A stretch of 64,000 nucleotides of DNA, taken from Telmatactis stephensoni. Taxonomy: Eukaryota > Cnidaria > Anthozoa > Actiniaria > Isophelliidae. A program made the position numbers and the translations under genes. The stretch covers positions 868,001 to 932,000 of the forward strand of contig JALIZF010001885.1 in NCBI GenBank assembly GCA_029948255.1, given 5' to 3'. This document shows, one piece after another, positions 22,401 through 31,590 of this stretch. The notes below the pieces were generated by a model, which did not search any database, was not told the origin of the DNA, and saw nothing but the letters and a program-made list of their open reading frames with translations. Positions within the stretch are counted from its first letter, which is position 1. Every line of letters begins with the position of its first letter.

Positions 22401-23775
22401 CATGCCGTGCCGTTGTTCACAGACACACGAAAACGAAAACGGCTCTAACTAAGGAGAGATGGGAGGAAGGACATGGTACGGGTATAAGTCCGCTCGTGAC
22501 CCACGCTCCTATGCACTAGGAGACATAATAATAATAATAATAACTGTTTATATAAGTGTCCACATAAGTGTCACATATGATCCAGGCGCTCGAGCTGGAA
22601 CTCGAACCCGGACCATAGCGGCGAAAAGCCAGCGCTCTAACCGCTCGGCCAACCATGCCATCCGTGCCACATCTTCCTGAACAAGAGGCGTCATTCATTC
22701 TTGCAATAACTCCTTTTATTTGTTGTTCGTTTTGTAGCGCCACAGCTCCACCGAACTAAATAAATGAATAATAAACTACCAAATATTGTACTGGAAAGGA
22801 AATATATATTGAAAAGTTATCAAGTCATCATAAGACTCCAGGCTTAACAATCTCAGAGGATTTGACGTGGAATACTAATATTGGAATACTAAGCGAATAG
22901 AGCTAATTTAAGATTTGAAGATTCCTCAGGAATGAGAATTAAGAATGTTATCCACCTACGTATACTTTTACAGAAATTGATATGATTGATTCTATCACAG
23001 ACTTCACTGAATACTGGCTGAAATACAAGTTTTCAGAACTTGCAAAGTTTTTTTTGTCATACAGAAATGTTTGTCATAGAGTCGTTTTCGTATGAGTGGG
23101 AAACTTACCGCGCCGTACCATTACCGTGTCAGTGCCGTAATGTCTATAAAAACATTCGAAATTCATGCCGTAACCGTATCGTATCGTAACCGTACAGTGT
23201 TCCCACTCATACGAAAACCACTCTACTATACTACTTACCATTTTGTATGTGATTCCAATACATGCTATTTTAAGGCGCATCCCAACCAAATGGGCTTTTA
23301 GATTAGCATGTTGAGCAGTAAGACCTCGAAGGAGATTGGATATACCAATCCCTACCGCGGCAGATAATAAGTACCATGTATTTCGATGTGCATCTTCTAG
23401 AGCGCATTTCAAATAGAACCATAAAAACAAAGAAGAAGCCATACTTGAGAAAGCCTCTAAATTTCCTAATGTTATCAACCAAATGTAATCTCTCCAAGGA
23501 ATGAAACTAGACATTGCCTTCCACAGTCGAGGTTGTCTGCCATGCTTTCGTGCACTTTCTATTTCATGTCTCCATGCTTCTTCAAAGTCTTCGACGATGC
23601 CTTCAGCCTTATCTTCATCAGACAATTCAAAGAGATCGTCTTCAGTGAGTGGTCGTTGATTTGCAAGTTTTATAAGACTGTGTAACCAAGACAAAAATAT
23701 CAAGGAAAGAAAACTTGCTTTTTCCTTGGGATTTTCCTTATCCATGCTAAGAATGCTTGTCCGATTCCTGCGCAT
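15507..23775 (-). CDS. ABCC4: ABCC4/MRP4-type ATP-binding cassette exporter, six exons, frame broken twice in the last exon
   Basis: Exons 23775-23239, 21890-21511, 19711-18327, 17742-17172, 16854-16718 and 16428-15507 join with GT/AG sites and consistent phases (0, 2, 1, 2, 1) into about 1,310 residues, close to the 1,325 of human ABCC4. Order: N-terminal cytosolic segment, TMD1, NBD1, linker, TMD2, NBD2. NBD1 has GPVGSGKST, LSGGQ, FLLDDP and THQ. NBD2 has GRTGAGKSS, FSVGE, LVLDEAT and AHRL. The family exports organic anions, cyclic nucleotides and conjugates across the plasma membrane using ATP. Two disruptions lie in exon 6: a scrambled junction near 16390-16412 and a one-base insertion near 15651. 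Either this copy is a recent pseudogene or the assembly has indels here; all five upstream exons are intact. Confidence 0.88.
16718..16854 (-). CDS. ABCC4: ABCC4-like exon 5: TMD2 helix (SRWASIWIDTLCALF)
   Basis: Too short to stand out as an open frame. Found by phase-matched splicing: acceptor TTTTACAG|CC, donor CCAG|GTAAGT. Encodes ISRWASIWIDTLCALFVTAV, which aligns with the family's SRW-x-x-x-R/W-LD-x-x-C helix. Confidence 0.85.
17172..17742 (-). CDS. ABCC4: ABCC4-like exon 4: TMD2
   Basis: Carries LHDKMTLAILKAPVLFFDTN followed by PVGRIMNRFSKDIGTMDD, the strongly conserved ABCC intracellular loop, plus four membrane helices and RSPVYDYVSE-like CSPVYDYVSETMEGL. Acceptor TTCTTAG|CC, donor AA|GTAAGT. 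Confidence 0.9.
18327..19711 (-). CDS. ABCC4: ABCC4-like exon 3: end of TMD1, NBD1, linker and first TMD2 helix
   Basis: A very long 1,385-bp exon. After two membrane helices comes MERIEQYLL, a low-conservation linker of about 100 residues, then NBD1: Walker A GPVGSGKST, Q-loop YVSQIPW, signature LSGGQ, Walker B DIFLLDDP (Asp where many ABC domains have Glu, normal for ABCC NBD1), H-loop LVTHQLQ. It ends in the TMD2 helix LPTVLIVLMFIFYAAAQ. Confidence 0.92.
19741..19930 (-). mobile_element. tRNA-derived SINE, minus orientation
   Basis: Read on the minus strand it has a box A-like GTAGCTCAGTTGCGATAGAG, CACCCGTCATGAAATCG, and box B GTGGGTTCGGGTC, followed by a tail containing ATCATACATTTG, TTAGGCATA and AGAAGTGACTTCTCTGATAA. 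It lies in the ABCC4-like intron between exons 2 and 3. Confidence 0.75.
19950..20275 (+). mobile_element. tRNA-derived SINE, plus orientation, with preceding tail fragment of another copy
   Basis: The tRNA-like head 20108-20178 has TAGCTCAATTGGTAGAACAC, box B GTGGGTTCGAGTCCCG and the same TCATACATTTG / TTAGGCATATCAGAAGTGAC tail as the inverted copy. At 19961-20030 a lone tail (AAGTAACTTCTCTGATGATG) belongs to a third copy. The acceptor stem does not pair and the anticodon loop lacks U33, so this is not a functional tRNA. Confidence 0.75.
20466..21283. mobile_element. TTAA-flanked 810-bp non-autonomous element
   Basis: TTAA at 20466-20469 and 21280-21283. Ends GGACGGTGCCCACTA and TAGTAGGCACCGTCC are inverted repeats (14 of 15). 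The interior has no intact ORF; a few weak frames look random. It sits in the ABCC4-like intron. Confidence 0.8.
21408..21450 (+). other. Perfect 12-bp stem hairpin followed by GAGTCTAGGTTTA
   Basis: CTCGGGCTACCT, loop CAC, AGGTAGCCCGAG, then TCTAGGTTTAGGGTTC. The same layout with a different stem sequence occurs at 36077-36119. Probably an end structure of a dispersed repeat. Confidence 0.7.
21511..21890 (-). CDS. ABCC4: ABCC4-like exon 2: TMD1 core
   Basis: Encodes VFNIVSNDAQRMEKM, two transmembrane helices, and MNEIITGIRAIKMYAWEW, which is the diagnostic ABCC TMD1 coupling motif. Acceptor CCTAAAG, donor AAG|GTAAAA. Confidence 0.88.
21955..22385. mobile_element. MITE (CGTATGAGTGTGAAA ends) split by an inserted dimer
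   Basis: Left arm CTTCGTATGAGTGTGAAACT at 21958; right arm ending TTTACAGTCATACGAAATCT at about 22380. Between 22011 and 22305 a different element is inserted. Outer parts match 5053-5192 and 23080-23224. Confidence 0.75.
22011..22305. mobile_element. Tandem dimer of a 145-bp palindrome-ended element
   Basis: Two head-to-tail copies (about 22013-22154 and 22155-22305), each running from TACTCCGGGTCCTAAAATCG or TACTCCGGACCCTAAAATCG to GATTTTAGGGCCCGGAATAG, so each copy has inverted ends. GGCGATTTTAGG words recur inside. Confidence 0.85.
22522..22542. repeat. (AAT)n microsatellite
   Basis: Short ATAATA run directly downstream of a SINE on the minus strand, plausibly its tail. Confidence 0.9.
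22545..22670 (-). mobile_element. tRNA-Ser/Leu-like SINE head
   Basis: On the minus strand: GGCATGGTTGGCCGAGCGGT (box A type), then GCTTTTCGCC, and box B GGGTTCGAGTTCC. The same family head appears at 63761 on the plus strand. A (AAT)n tract follows at its 3' side. Confidence 0.75.
23080..23224. mobile_element. MITE, third CGTATGAGTG copy, intact
   Basis: Ends AGTCGTTTTCGTATGAGTGG and CCACTCATACGAAAACCACT are nearly perfect inverted repeats. The centre reads CATTACCGTGTCAGTGCCGT and CATTCGAAATTCATGCCGT. It begins only about 15 bp past the donor of ABCC4-like exon 1. Confidence 0.85.
23239..23775 (-). CDS. ABCC4: ABCC4-like exon 1: N-terminus and start of TMD1
   Basis: Begins MRRNRTSILSMDKENPKEKA. 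The FLSWLHSLI segment and RPLTEDDLFELSDED are the conserved MRP4 N-terminal signature, and the exon ends at IGITYKM before a GTAAGT donor. A CAACAG acceptor-like site lies about 30 bp upstream of the ATG, so an upstream non-coding exon is possible. Broken copies of this exon lie at 24585-24720 and 28311-29035. Confidence 0.85.
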
Positions 23776-24132
23776 TCGTCTTGATTGGCTTATTGATAAG
23801 CTGTTGGAAAATAAAATACGGAGAATTATACCCCCAAAAAATCCCCTACGGTTAAACTAGTCAAACTTTTCCTGGGGCACTATTTCTTTGAAGGAGAGGT
23901 CATTCTGATGGAAATTTGAACAAAATGGAAACATTTAAACATGTAAACGCAAGATAAATTAATTCAAGCTATATATGTAGCTTAGCTGACCGAGTCATAA
24001 TTTGTTCGTTCTTAAGAACAGCTATTCAATCTGTGAGATAAAATGTCAAAGAAATGCAATTGAGTTGTACGATGCAATTTTGCCTTAGAATCTGAACTAC
24101 CAAATTTTGCTTCCGATCAGCGGTTCAATTTC

Positions 24133-24490
24133 TTAAAGGCCCACTTGGATGAAAATCAGTGAAAACTGGAAACTGATTATTTCTATATGAAGATTGATAT
24201 AGTTAAATAACTAGCTAATCTCCGAAAGAAAATCTACATTTTAAGCTGATTATCACAGTGAAATTTTGGTTTAAAACCTAAAAGAACACTGAATAGGGTT
24301 GAGTAATCGACGTCATAATGACGTCATTTACTCACATTTTAGATGTTCAAAAACTTGACAATTTTATCCGTCCCTTTTGGATGTGAAGAAAATATTGCTT
24401 CATGGTGATTATTGGCACCGTGTACATAGGTTTCACTAAGTTTCAAGTCATTTTCAATTTTCATTGATTTTGATCCAAGTGCTCCTTTAA
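24133..24490. mobile_element. TTAA-flanked MITE with about 38-bp TIRs
   Basis: TTAA at 24133 and 24487. Ends AGGCCCACTTGGATGAAAAT and ATTTTGATCCAAGTGCTCCT-type complement (TTCATTGATTTTGATCCAAG). No ORF. Confidence 0.8.
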
Positions 24491-24584
24491 CTCACGAGCA
24501 AACGTTCTCAACAAATATTTATCAAAAACTCCCTATACTACATTCAGTTGACTTCGACAATTCTTTTGTTCTCCCATGTGTTCA

Positions 24585-24720
24585 TCTTCATATCAGACAA
24601 TTCAAAGAGATAATCTTCAGTAAGTGGTCGATGGTTCGTCATTTTTATAAGACGTTTTAACCAAGAAAACTTTCTTTCTTAAATCCGTGCTCGGCTTTTC
24701 TTTTAGGATTTCTATGTAAT
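24585..24720 (-). pseudogene. Fragment of ABCC4-like exon 1, tandem copy
   Basis: The plus strand reads CATCTTCATATCAGACAATT, AAAGAGATAATCTTCAGTAA and TTAACCAAGAAAACTTTC. This matches 23560-23710 with scattered substitutions and a small insertion, in the same orientation as the real exon. Only about 130 bp remain. Confidence 0.8.
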
Positions 24721-26029
24721 AGTCGTTGAACACAGTGCATGCTTTGAAAAAATGTTCTGCTACTTAGTACCACAAACGACACGAACTCGACCCCAGGAGC
24801 GGCGGAGCCAATTGAAAAGTAAGAATCATTAAATATAAAAACGTAGTTAACTAAAATAGAGACATCAAGGAGGTCAAGCACAATGGGTTAACCAAACACA
24901 AATTTATTTTTGTCATTTTAATTTTCACTCTCTCCCAAGAGCCGAGTCAAAAGCAATCAAATTGGAACAAAGACAAGACACTACAAAAAAGTCAAACAAA
25001 TTACACTCATTTTATTTTTATTCCTATTACCTCACACAAGGAGCGAATCAAAAGCATCTTGCTCAATCAAAGTCAAATGATTTAAAAAACAACACAGGTT
25101 TTCCCTATCAGTTTTCCCCGTGCCTCGCTAGTTTGTACAAAGACTTTATAGTTAATGTGCAACAGTGGCAGATATCAACAAGCCTTATATAACAACTAAA
25201 CTAAATCTATTTCCTGTTTACATCACATTTGTCAAAGCGATGTTGGTCTTTTGCTTGGGTTATAGTGAAAGAGGGTGTGCCACACAGGGAACTGTACACA
25301 AATCTACAATCAAAACGGTGAAGGTCACAACACTTAGAATGTTTAAGGACGTTCGCGGGCAAATGATCCAAAGACAAGATTTTGTTAAAAATTTATGTGA
25401 AGTACTTTATAATATGGAGATTTTGAAAAGCAAGAGAAAACCTAGTGTCATCATAATTGTTTCTGAGTTATAAGCTCGACAACAATGGCGATATATGGAA
25501 GAAAAAACGGAGGTGTATATCGAACAAAGTAGTGGATTTTTAAGATAGGAAAACCCTTTCAAACAGTAAAAAACTCAGGCCTAGTTCAAACGTTGCATCT
25601 CACATGTGCTGAATTCAATGCTAATGAGATGATAATGAGCAGAAACAAAAGATTTGACTAATTTGCATTGAATTTTTTAATGAAAATATCTCTAATATTC
25701 GAAATTTTCGAAATTGAAATTTTGTCCGCCATCTTGAATTTCCGAGAGGAGACTGGATCTCATTTTTTTCAAAAGTCAACAACTTCTTCTTTATAAAATC
25801 GAAAAAATCACTATCGAAAAACATTATTTTATTCTTTGACATGACAAATAATTAGGCAGAGCAGACGGGCTTTTAGAATACGCGGACGAGCTACAATGGG
25901 GACGCCAGTTACTTTTCCTCTCCCTTCCCCTTACCCAACTCTGCGTCACTAACGTCATTGGTATGCAAGGCATGTTAAATGATGTTGAAACAGCACCTTG
26001 ATGAGGTTTGGATAACTAATGAGATCTTT

Positions 26030-26400
26030 ATTCCCGAACAATTTGACTTTTTGAAAGGAATTGAATATCTTGTTTTTCTCTAATTATCTTCCTTTCATGA
26101 TTGTGCTCGCGAGAGAAACAAAGGATTAACAACTGATGTCATATTTTTTGATATTTCTAAAGCTTTTGATTCGGTGTCACATGAACGCGTCTTTTGACTA
26201 AGATACCGTGTATCCGAGTTCCAATCCTTTCTTGGTTTAGATGACTTGTAGCAAATCGATACCAAGGAGTTGTTCTACGAGTACATTATTCATTTTGGAC
26301 TTCCGTTTTGTTTGGTGTACCCCAGGGGCCGTACTGGGACCTATTTTGTTGGTTTATTTGTATAAACAATATCTCAAGAAACATTACATCATACGCAAAA
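26030..26400 (+). mobile_element. Decayed LINE reverse-transcriptase fragment
   Basis: Across several frames one can read TDVIFFDISKAFDSVSHERV (RT motif A with F-D/A-F-D), a weaker middle part, and FGVPQGAVLGPIL (the RT motif B signature, usually G-V-P-Q-G-S-V-L-G-P). Frameshifts and stops separate the blocks and the catalytic YxDD region is not readable. Non-functional remnant, a different lineage position from the LINE at 1.7 kb. Confidence 0.75.
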
Positions 26401-27881
26401 GTCTCACAGTTTATTTCATAAGCTTTCTTTGTCTGTCGACCATGCGCACTTATATAGTAGATGACAATATCACAACCAAACCTTCAAAAAGGCGCGAAAT
26501 AGAGCGGGTTTAGTATGACTTGGAGAACAGTACAGTCGAGGCACGGTATTTAAGTTAAATTAGATTATATCAAATAAAAACTAAATAAAATTATATCATT
26601 TTTAAATAGCCGGGGAAATGCTGGAATCAAATTGGAAAATCTATTTGTTAACGCAAGTAATGTAAAACGCTAGAATATTTCTTCTCTCCAACAAAGATAG
26701 TTTTAATTTAAGATCTTGCATTGGGCTACATACATTAGTTTCGATAAAGATGCGATGAATTTTAAGACTTTCAGCACCAATAGAATGACATAGAATAAAC
26801 ATCGAGAATTTAAAACAACTTGTTTGTTTTTTGTCATCACGTACCTTGATTGAGCAACATGCTTGTGAGTCGCTTCTTGTGTGAGGTAACAACAATATCA
26901 TGAAATTAGCTGAATCTGTGTTTTGTCACTTCTTTGACGTGTCTTGCCAGTTATATTAGGGACCTTACGCAACGACGACGGCGACGTCAGTGAAGACGGG
27001 ACGCCAAAAAAGATTAAAGAACAATCGATAACGCTATTTCTTTCGCTTGTTCATTTTCATGTGACATTCAGACTTAGAATCTTGAAATAAATGAAAATGA
27101 AAGATCAGTTTTCTGTACGAACGAAAAATAAGCTGATTTACTTCTACAAGTTGCCGTTCTCGGTAGAGCGTGAAGTCTGGACTTTTCACGTTGTAGTTTT
27201 GAAGAGTACGGTCGATATCTTTGCAGTTCTACACATTTGCACGTGCATTTATTGTATTTTGTAATTAAAGGCATTGTTTTATGCCGTCGTCGTCCACGTT
27301 GCTTGAGTTTGACTCGTCTCTTGGAAGGGAACGAAAATAAAAAAACTATAAAAATGACAAAAAAGCCATTGTGTTTAACCTCCTTAATGTCTCTATTTTA
27401 ATTCAAATCGACGTTTTTGTGTCAGAGAAAAGAGTTGGGCTGTTTCTTCCATGTAAATGGGTTTTATTATCCAAGTTTTCGGACCGCTGACCCATCATCA
27501 GGGAGAGAATGAATTTTATAAATTCAGTTAGAAGATCACGTAAAAAACAAACAAAACAAATGTGAACCGTGGACAGCTTTGCAAATGAAATAGGGGTTAA
27601 TTATTCATGTTTAAATGATTCTCACTTTTCTACCATTTCGCCGCCCCTGGGGGAATTCGGTTCTTTTTTGTTGCTAAGTGGCAGACATTCTTTCCAAACA
27701 TGCATTGCCTGTTCGACGATCATGAAATAGATCGATCGTTTCAACAAGTACCGATTAAAACTCCAAAACATAACCGGGTATTCAAAACATTTGAAGAAAT
27801 CCAGACGATATTAAGATAAATTTAAGCTTTAGATGCGCGATATCGACCAGAAAACCTCTTCCGTGATATTCGATTCTTATC

Positions 27882-28104
27882 TAAGGGGGTGTTTACATAA
27901 CACTAGAATCATCCTAGCACTAGAATCATCCTACCTGCTATACATTTGCTGCATTCTGTTTACATAGAAATTTGTGTCTTCACTTCGGTTACTAGGATCA
28001 TCCTACTAAACGGAATGCAGCAAATCTATAGCAGGTAGGATGATTCACCTGCTAGGATGATCTTAGTGCTAGGATGATCCTATTGTCATGTAAACACCCC
28101 TTAA
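27882..28104. mobile_element. Palindromic MITE, GGGTGTTTACAT ends, copy 1
   Basis: Left GGGTGTTTACATAACACTAG and right CATGTAAACACCCC pair across the whole element. Inner words AGGATGATCCTA / TAGGATCATCCT and GCTATACATTTGCTGCATTC repeat in inverse. A second copy lies at 49138-49345. Confidence 0.85.
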
Positions 28105-28310
28105 ATTTACAAACAATTAAATGACCCTCATTGAGATCTGTTTGAATTGTTTGATGATAAAAGAATCGTCGGAGGCAACAATGTTGGGAGTTTTTGATAA
28201 ATATTGTTGAGAGGTAAGAAAATTGCACCGCTCATTGGAAGTAAAATTTGGTAGTTTAGATTCTACGCCAAAATCGCACAGAATACCTACTGTTCTCAAG
28301 CACGAACACT

Positions 28311-29035
28311 CGATGACTCAGTCAGCTAAGCTACATATAAGTGCAGCTTGAATTGATTTATCTTGCGTTTACATGTAGATGGGTGTCCACTTGTTCAAAC
28401 TTCCATCAGAATTATCTATCCTTCAAAGACATAGTGCCCCGGAAAAGTTTAACTAGTTTTACCGTAGGGGATTTTTTGGGGTATAATTCTATTTGATTTT
28501 TCAATAGCCCATTGATAACCATAAGTCACTCATCAAGACGAATGCGCGGGCCGGGATTCTTAGCATGGACAAGGAAAATCCCAAGGAAAACGCAAGTGTT
28601 CTTTCCTTATTTTTTGTCTTGGTTTACACAGTCTTGTTAAAATTGTAAAACAACGACCACTCACTGAAGACGATCTCTTTGAATTGTCTGATGAAGATAA
28701 GGCTAGCTGAAGGCATCGTCGAAGATTTTGAAGAAGCATGGAGACATGAAATAGAAAGTGCACGAAAGCATGGCAGACAACCTCGACTGTGGAAGGCAAC
28801 GTCTATATAGTTTCATTCCTTGGAGAGATTACATTTGGTTGATAACATTAGGAAATTTAGAGGCTTTCTCAAGTATGGCTTCTTCTTCTTCTATTTGAAA
28901 TACGCTCTAGAAGATACACATCGAAATACATGGTATTTATTGTCTGCCGCGGTACGGATTGGTATATCCAATCTGCTTCGAGGGCTTACAGCTCAACAAT
29001 ATAAGAGCCCATTTGGTTGGGATGCGCATTAAAAT
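28311..29035 (+). pseudogene. Inverted, broken copy of ABCC4-like exon 1 with flanks
   Basis: Starting at ACTCAGTCAGCTAAGCTACA (matching the complement of 23950-23990) and continuing through ATGGACAAGGAAAATCCCAA, GACGATCTCTTTGAATTGTC and GCATGGCAGACAACCTCGAC, it copies exon 1 and its upstream flank on the opposite strand. Small indels (for example in AAGGCTAGCTGAAGGCATCG) break the frame, but a stretch of about 70 codons (28820-29032) is still open. It ends close to the exon 1 donor. Non-functional segmental duplicate. Confidence 0.88.
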
Positions 29036-29044
29036 AACATGTAT

Positions 29045-29165
29045 ACACAGAGGATACTACATGGGTGTGCGGAGATACGAATGTTATATCTTTTAGATCT
29101 CATCAACACTTGAAGGTAAAATTCGTATCTCCAAGCGCCCATGTAATATTCTGTATAATATATAA
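29045..29165. mobile_element. Foldback MITE with GGAGATACGAA ends
   Basis: GGATACTACATGGGTGTGCG-GAGATACGAA and TTCGTATCTCC-AAGCGCCCATGTAATATTC are imperfect inverted repeats around a 45-bp loop. Confidence 0.75.
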
Positions 29166-30625
29166 TCAACGATGAACTAGAATGTGCCGTCGCCGTGAAG
29201 CTCCTGAAAAACGTAGCTATGGCAACAGATTTATCTTCACATGTGAAATAACATCAGGTTATCTTCACGTGTGAAGATATCGTTTTTCGAAACAGAGAAA
29301 AATAGATGATTCATCGATGATTATATATTAAAGGTAGATGTCATGCCTTGAGTATCTATCTTCAAATTAGTCTCAACTTAGTTCTATTACATTTTCATCA
29401 AATTTATCATTTTAAAATTGCTAACATTTTTATCAGTTTTATATATTTTGTTATTTTATTATACTATTTATTTTATCTTTTTGTAAATAGAACGATTGCA
29501 CGTAACTCACTTCTTACACGCAAATGAATAAAATATGTTAATGCAAAATGAGCGCATGCGACACTGCCCGCTTTGATCAATTAAATGAGCATGATGAATC
29601 ATATGAACAAAATAAACACAGAAAATTTGTTCCTTATTCTCTATGCCAAACACCACAATAAAGGTATTAACTTTTGTCCTCAACCATGTTAAGGCCTGGG
29701 TCATAACTTTTGTCGATCTTCAAAGTAGATTTCAGTTGAAATCAAATTATAACTCCAGTGATTAATTTTAGAGCCAACTTGTTGCGTTTCATGCAACGCC
29801 GAAGTAAAAAGAAACAGTGAGAGACGCCCAACAGACGCAATGGGTACCAATGCAACTTTGGACCGAGTTATTAATAGCCTGCTTGCGAAAACTGAAGAGC
29901 AGATCAATAAGAAGAATCTATGTTACGCGGCGTCAAAGGCCCTGAAGAAAAGAGCTGACTAGGCCGGTTAGGATATCACGGCCTAAAATCGCTATCTTCA
30001 AATAAATAGAAATTTTTACGATACCAAGTAATTGTAATTTTCGACTGAATTCATGCACATTCTCTGTATGAACAGTCAACAAAGTAGCTCTAGAACTAAT
30101 CACTGTGGTTTTACTATTTTTGAACTAAAATATCTGCATTGAAAAACAGAAACAAGAATTTTATTGTGGCGTATAGCATGGTACAGAATAAAGGATAAAT
30201 ACTTAAAGAATTTTCTCGTTAATTGTATATTTTGTTCCGTCGTTTATACAATTCATCATGTTCATCTAATAGATCGACCTCTTTACCTTTGTATTCTAAT
30301 TGGCTATTTCAGGCCACGTGACATTACCATTAAAATTGTTCTTCTATGACTGACGCGTTAAAATATTTACGTCTTAGTATGATTTCATGGCAACTACTTT
30401 TACATGAAAATGAGTAAAATTATATGCTAATGCCAAACAGCGAGTTTATGATGTAAACACGCGAAACCGCTCGCATGGAATGCAACAAGTTCGAAGCGTA
30501 CCGTTTCGTACATGCTGCATGCGAAACGTAGTTACGTGAAATCGCCGTGGCCTTACAAGAAAGCCATGCCAGTATCTAGCTACAAGGTCAAAATGACGAT
30601 ACGACGATTATTTCAAGGAAAGGTA

Positions 30626-30706
30626 ACGTTGCACTATAAAAAGGGTCTTTCGACGTTGCACTTTTAAAAGAGTATTTCGACGTTGCACTATAAAAAGAGT
30701 ATTTCG
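30626..30706 (+). repeat. Three tandem 27-bp units containing TATAAAAAG
   Basis: Units at 30626, 30653 and 30680 share ACGTTGCACT, then TATAAAAAG (units 1 and 3) or TTTAAAAGAG (unit 2), and end TTTCG. They lie just upstream of the frame at 30711. Confidence 0.85.
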
Positions 30707-30710
30707 AAGT

Positions 30711-30974
30711 TTGGATTATTTTCTTCTGAAGACGCGCAAATTTGTTTCTCTGTCAAGTTCACAAGTTCAGAAAACAACTGGACAATGGAGATGCTTGACA
30801 ACCAAAACGTCAACCCGAAGTAAGGGGCCTAAAAATTTACGTTTTTACAATTTATTCAATGGCCATGAAATGTGTAGGATTAAGAAACAACTTGGTGAAA
30901 ACGCTGATACTGAAGTTAGAAAAAAATTAATCGAGGGAATCTTAAGTTTTCTAGCTTTTTATAAAGATAAGTGA
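30711..30974 (+). CDS. Small hypothetical ORF, 87 codons
   Basis: Starts MDYFLLKTRKFVSLSSSQVQ and ends GILSFLAFYKDK before TGA. Not recognised. It is rich in Lys and has no signal peptide, membrane segment or known motif. The middle (FYNLFNGHEMCRIKKQLGEN) looks more protein-like than random sequence. Its position directly after a TATA-like tandem repeat is the only reason to list it. It could be a remnant exon of a transposon or an orphan gene; low confidence. Confidence 0.25.
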   Translation: MDYFLLKTRKFVSLSSSQVQKTTGQWRCLTTKTSTRSKGPKNLRFYNLFNGHEMCRIKKQLGENADTEVRKKLIEGILSFLAFYKDK

Positions 30975-31479
30975 AATGATTAACAAAAGATGGACAGACG
31001 CACCTCTATCAACTTGACCTAAATTCATATTTCTCAAAATCGTGGGACGCAATTTTGTTCTACTTTTCCAAACGAACAGTTATTGAATGTGTCGACAATA
31101 TGAGCTCAAAAAAAGCTTTTTATGAGTCCTAAAAGTAAGGTTTTTGGAATTGTTTACTTTGATGCGAAAAAGTTCAAGGGCATTTTATTCAAAAACGCTT
31201 CCATAGAAATCATTGAAGTTGAGTAAGAGTGCAGAACTTGATCTAGATTTTATGAAACAATAAATGCGGTTTTGTACAATCAGGTTTCTGAAAATCGCCA
31301 TGCCGCCACTATAAATTGTTGAAAACTCCAATCAAAACGATTTAAACGTCAAAAGAAACTTTAATCTATCCCTAGACTTGCTGTGGAATATTTTTGAAAT
31401 AAAGTTTTTGGCCGCGACGCATTTTGAGATCAAACAGCGGAGGTGCACCTCAAACAAAACCCAGTCGAGCCACCTTAAG

Positions 31480-31590
31480 GGCCCGTTCACACGAGAGAGG
31501 GTGCCCCTATGTAGTAGGGATAACTCTTTTGTTTTCTTTTCCCTGGGGGACACAAAACAATAGGGTTATCCCTACTACATAGGGGCAAAG
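31480..31590. repeat. Imperfect palindrome around CCCCTATGTAGTAGGGATAA
   Basis: GCCCCTATGTAGTAGGGATA at 31502 and its near-exact complement TATCCCTACTACATAGGGGC at 31566 flank about 45 bp. Likely a MITE end region; it touches the foldback that starts at about 31591. Confidence 0.7.

Noticed and set aside
22577..22664. Possible tRNA-Ser or tRNA-Leu gene on the minus strand
   Set aside because: SINE head: no intact acceptor stem and a (AAT)n tail; the same head occurs at 63761.
25165..25473. 102-codon plus-strand ORF in the 25-kb region
   Set aside because: No recognisable domain; the second half (AAGGACGTTCGCGGGCAAAT) looks like a dispersed repeat.
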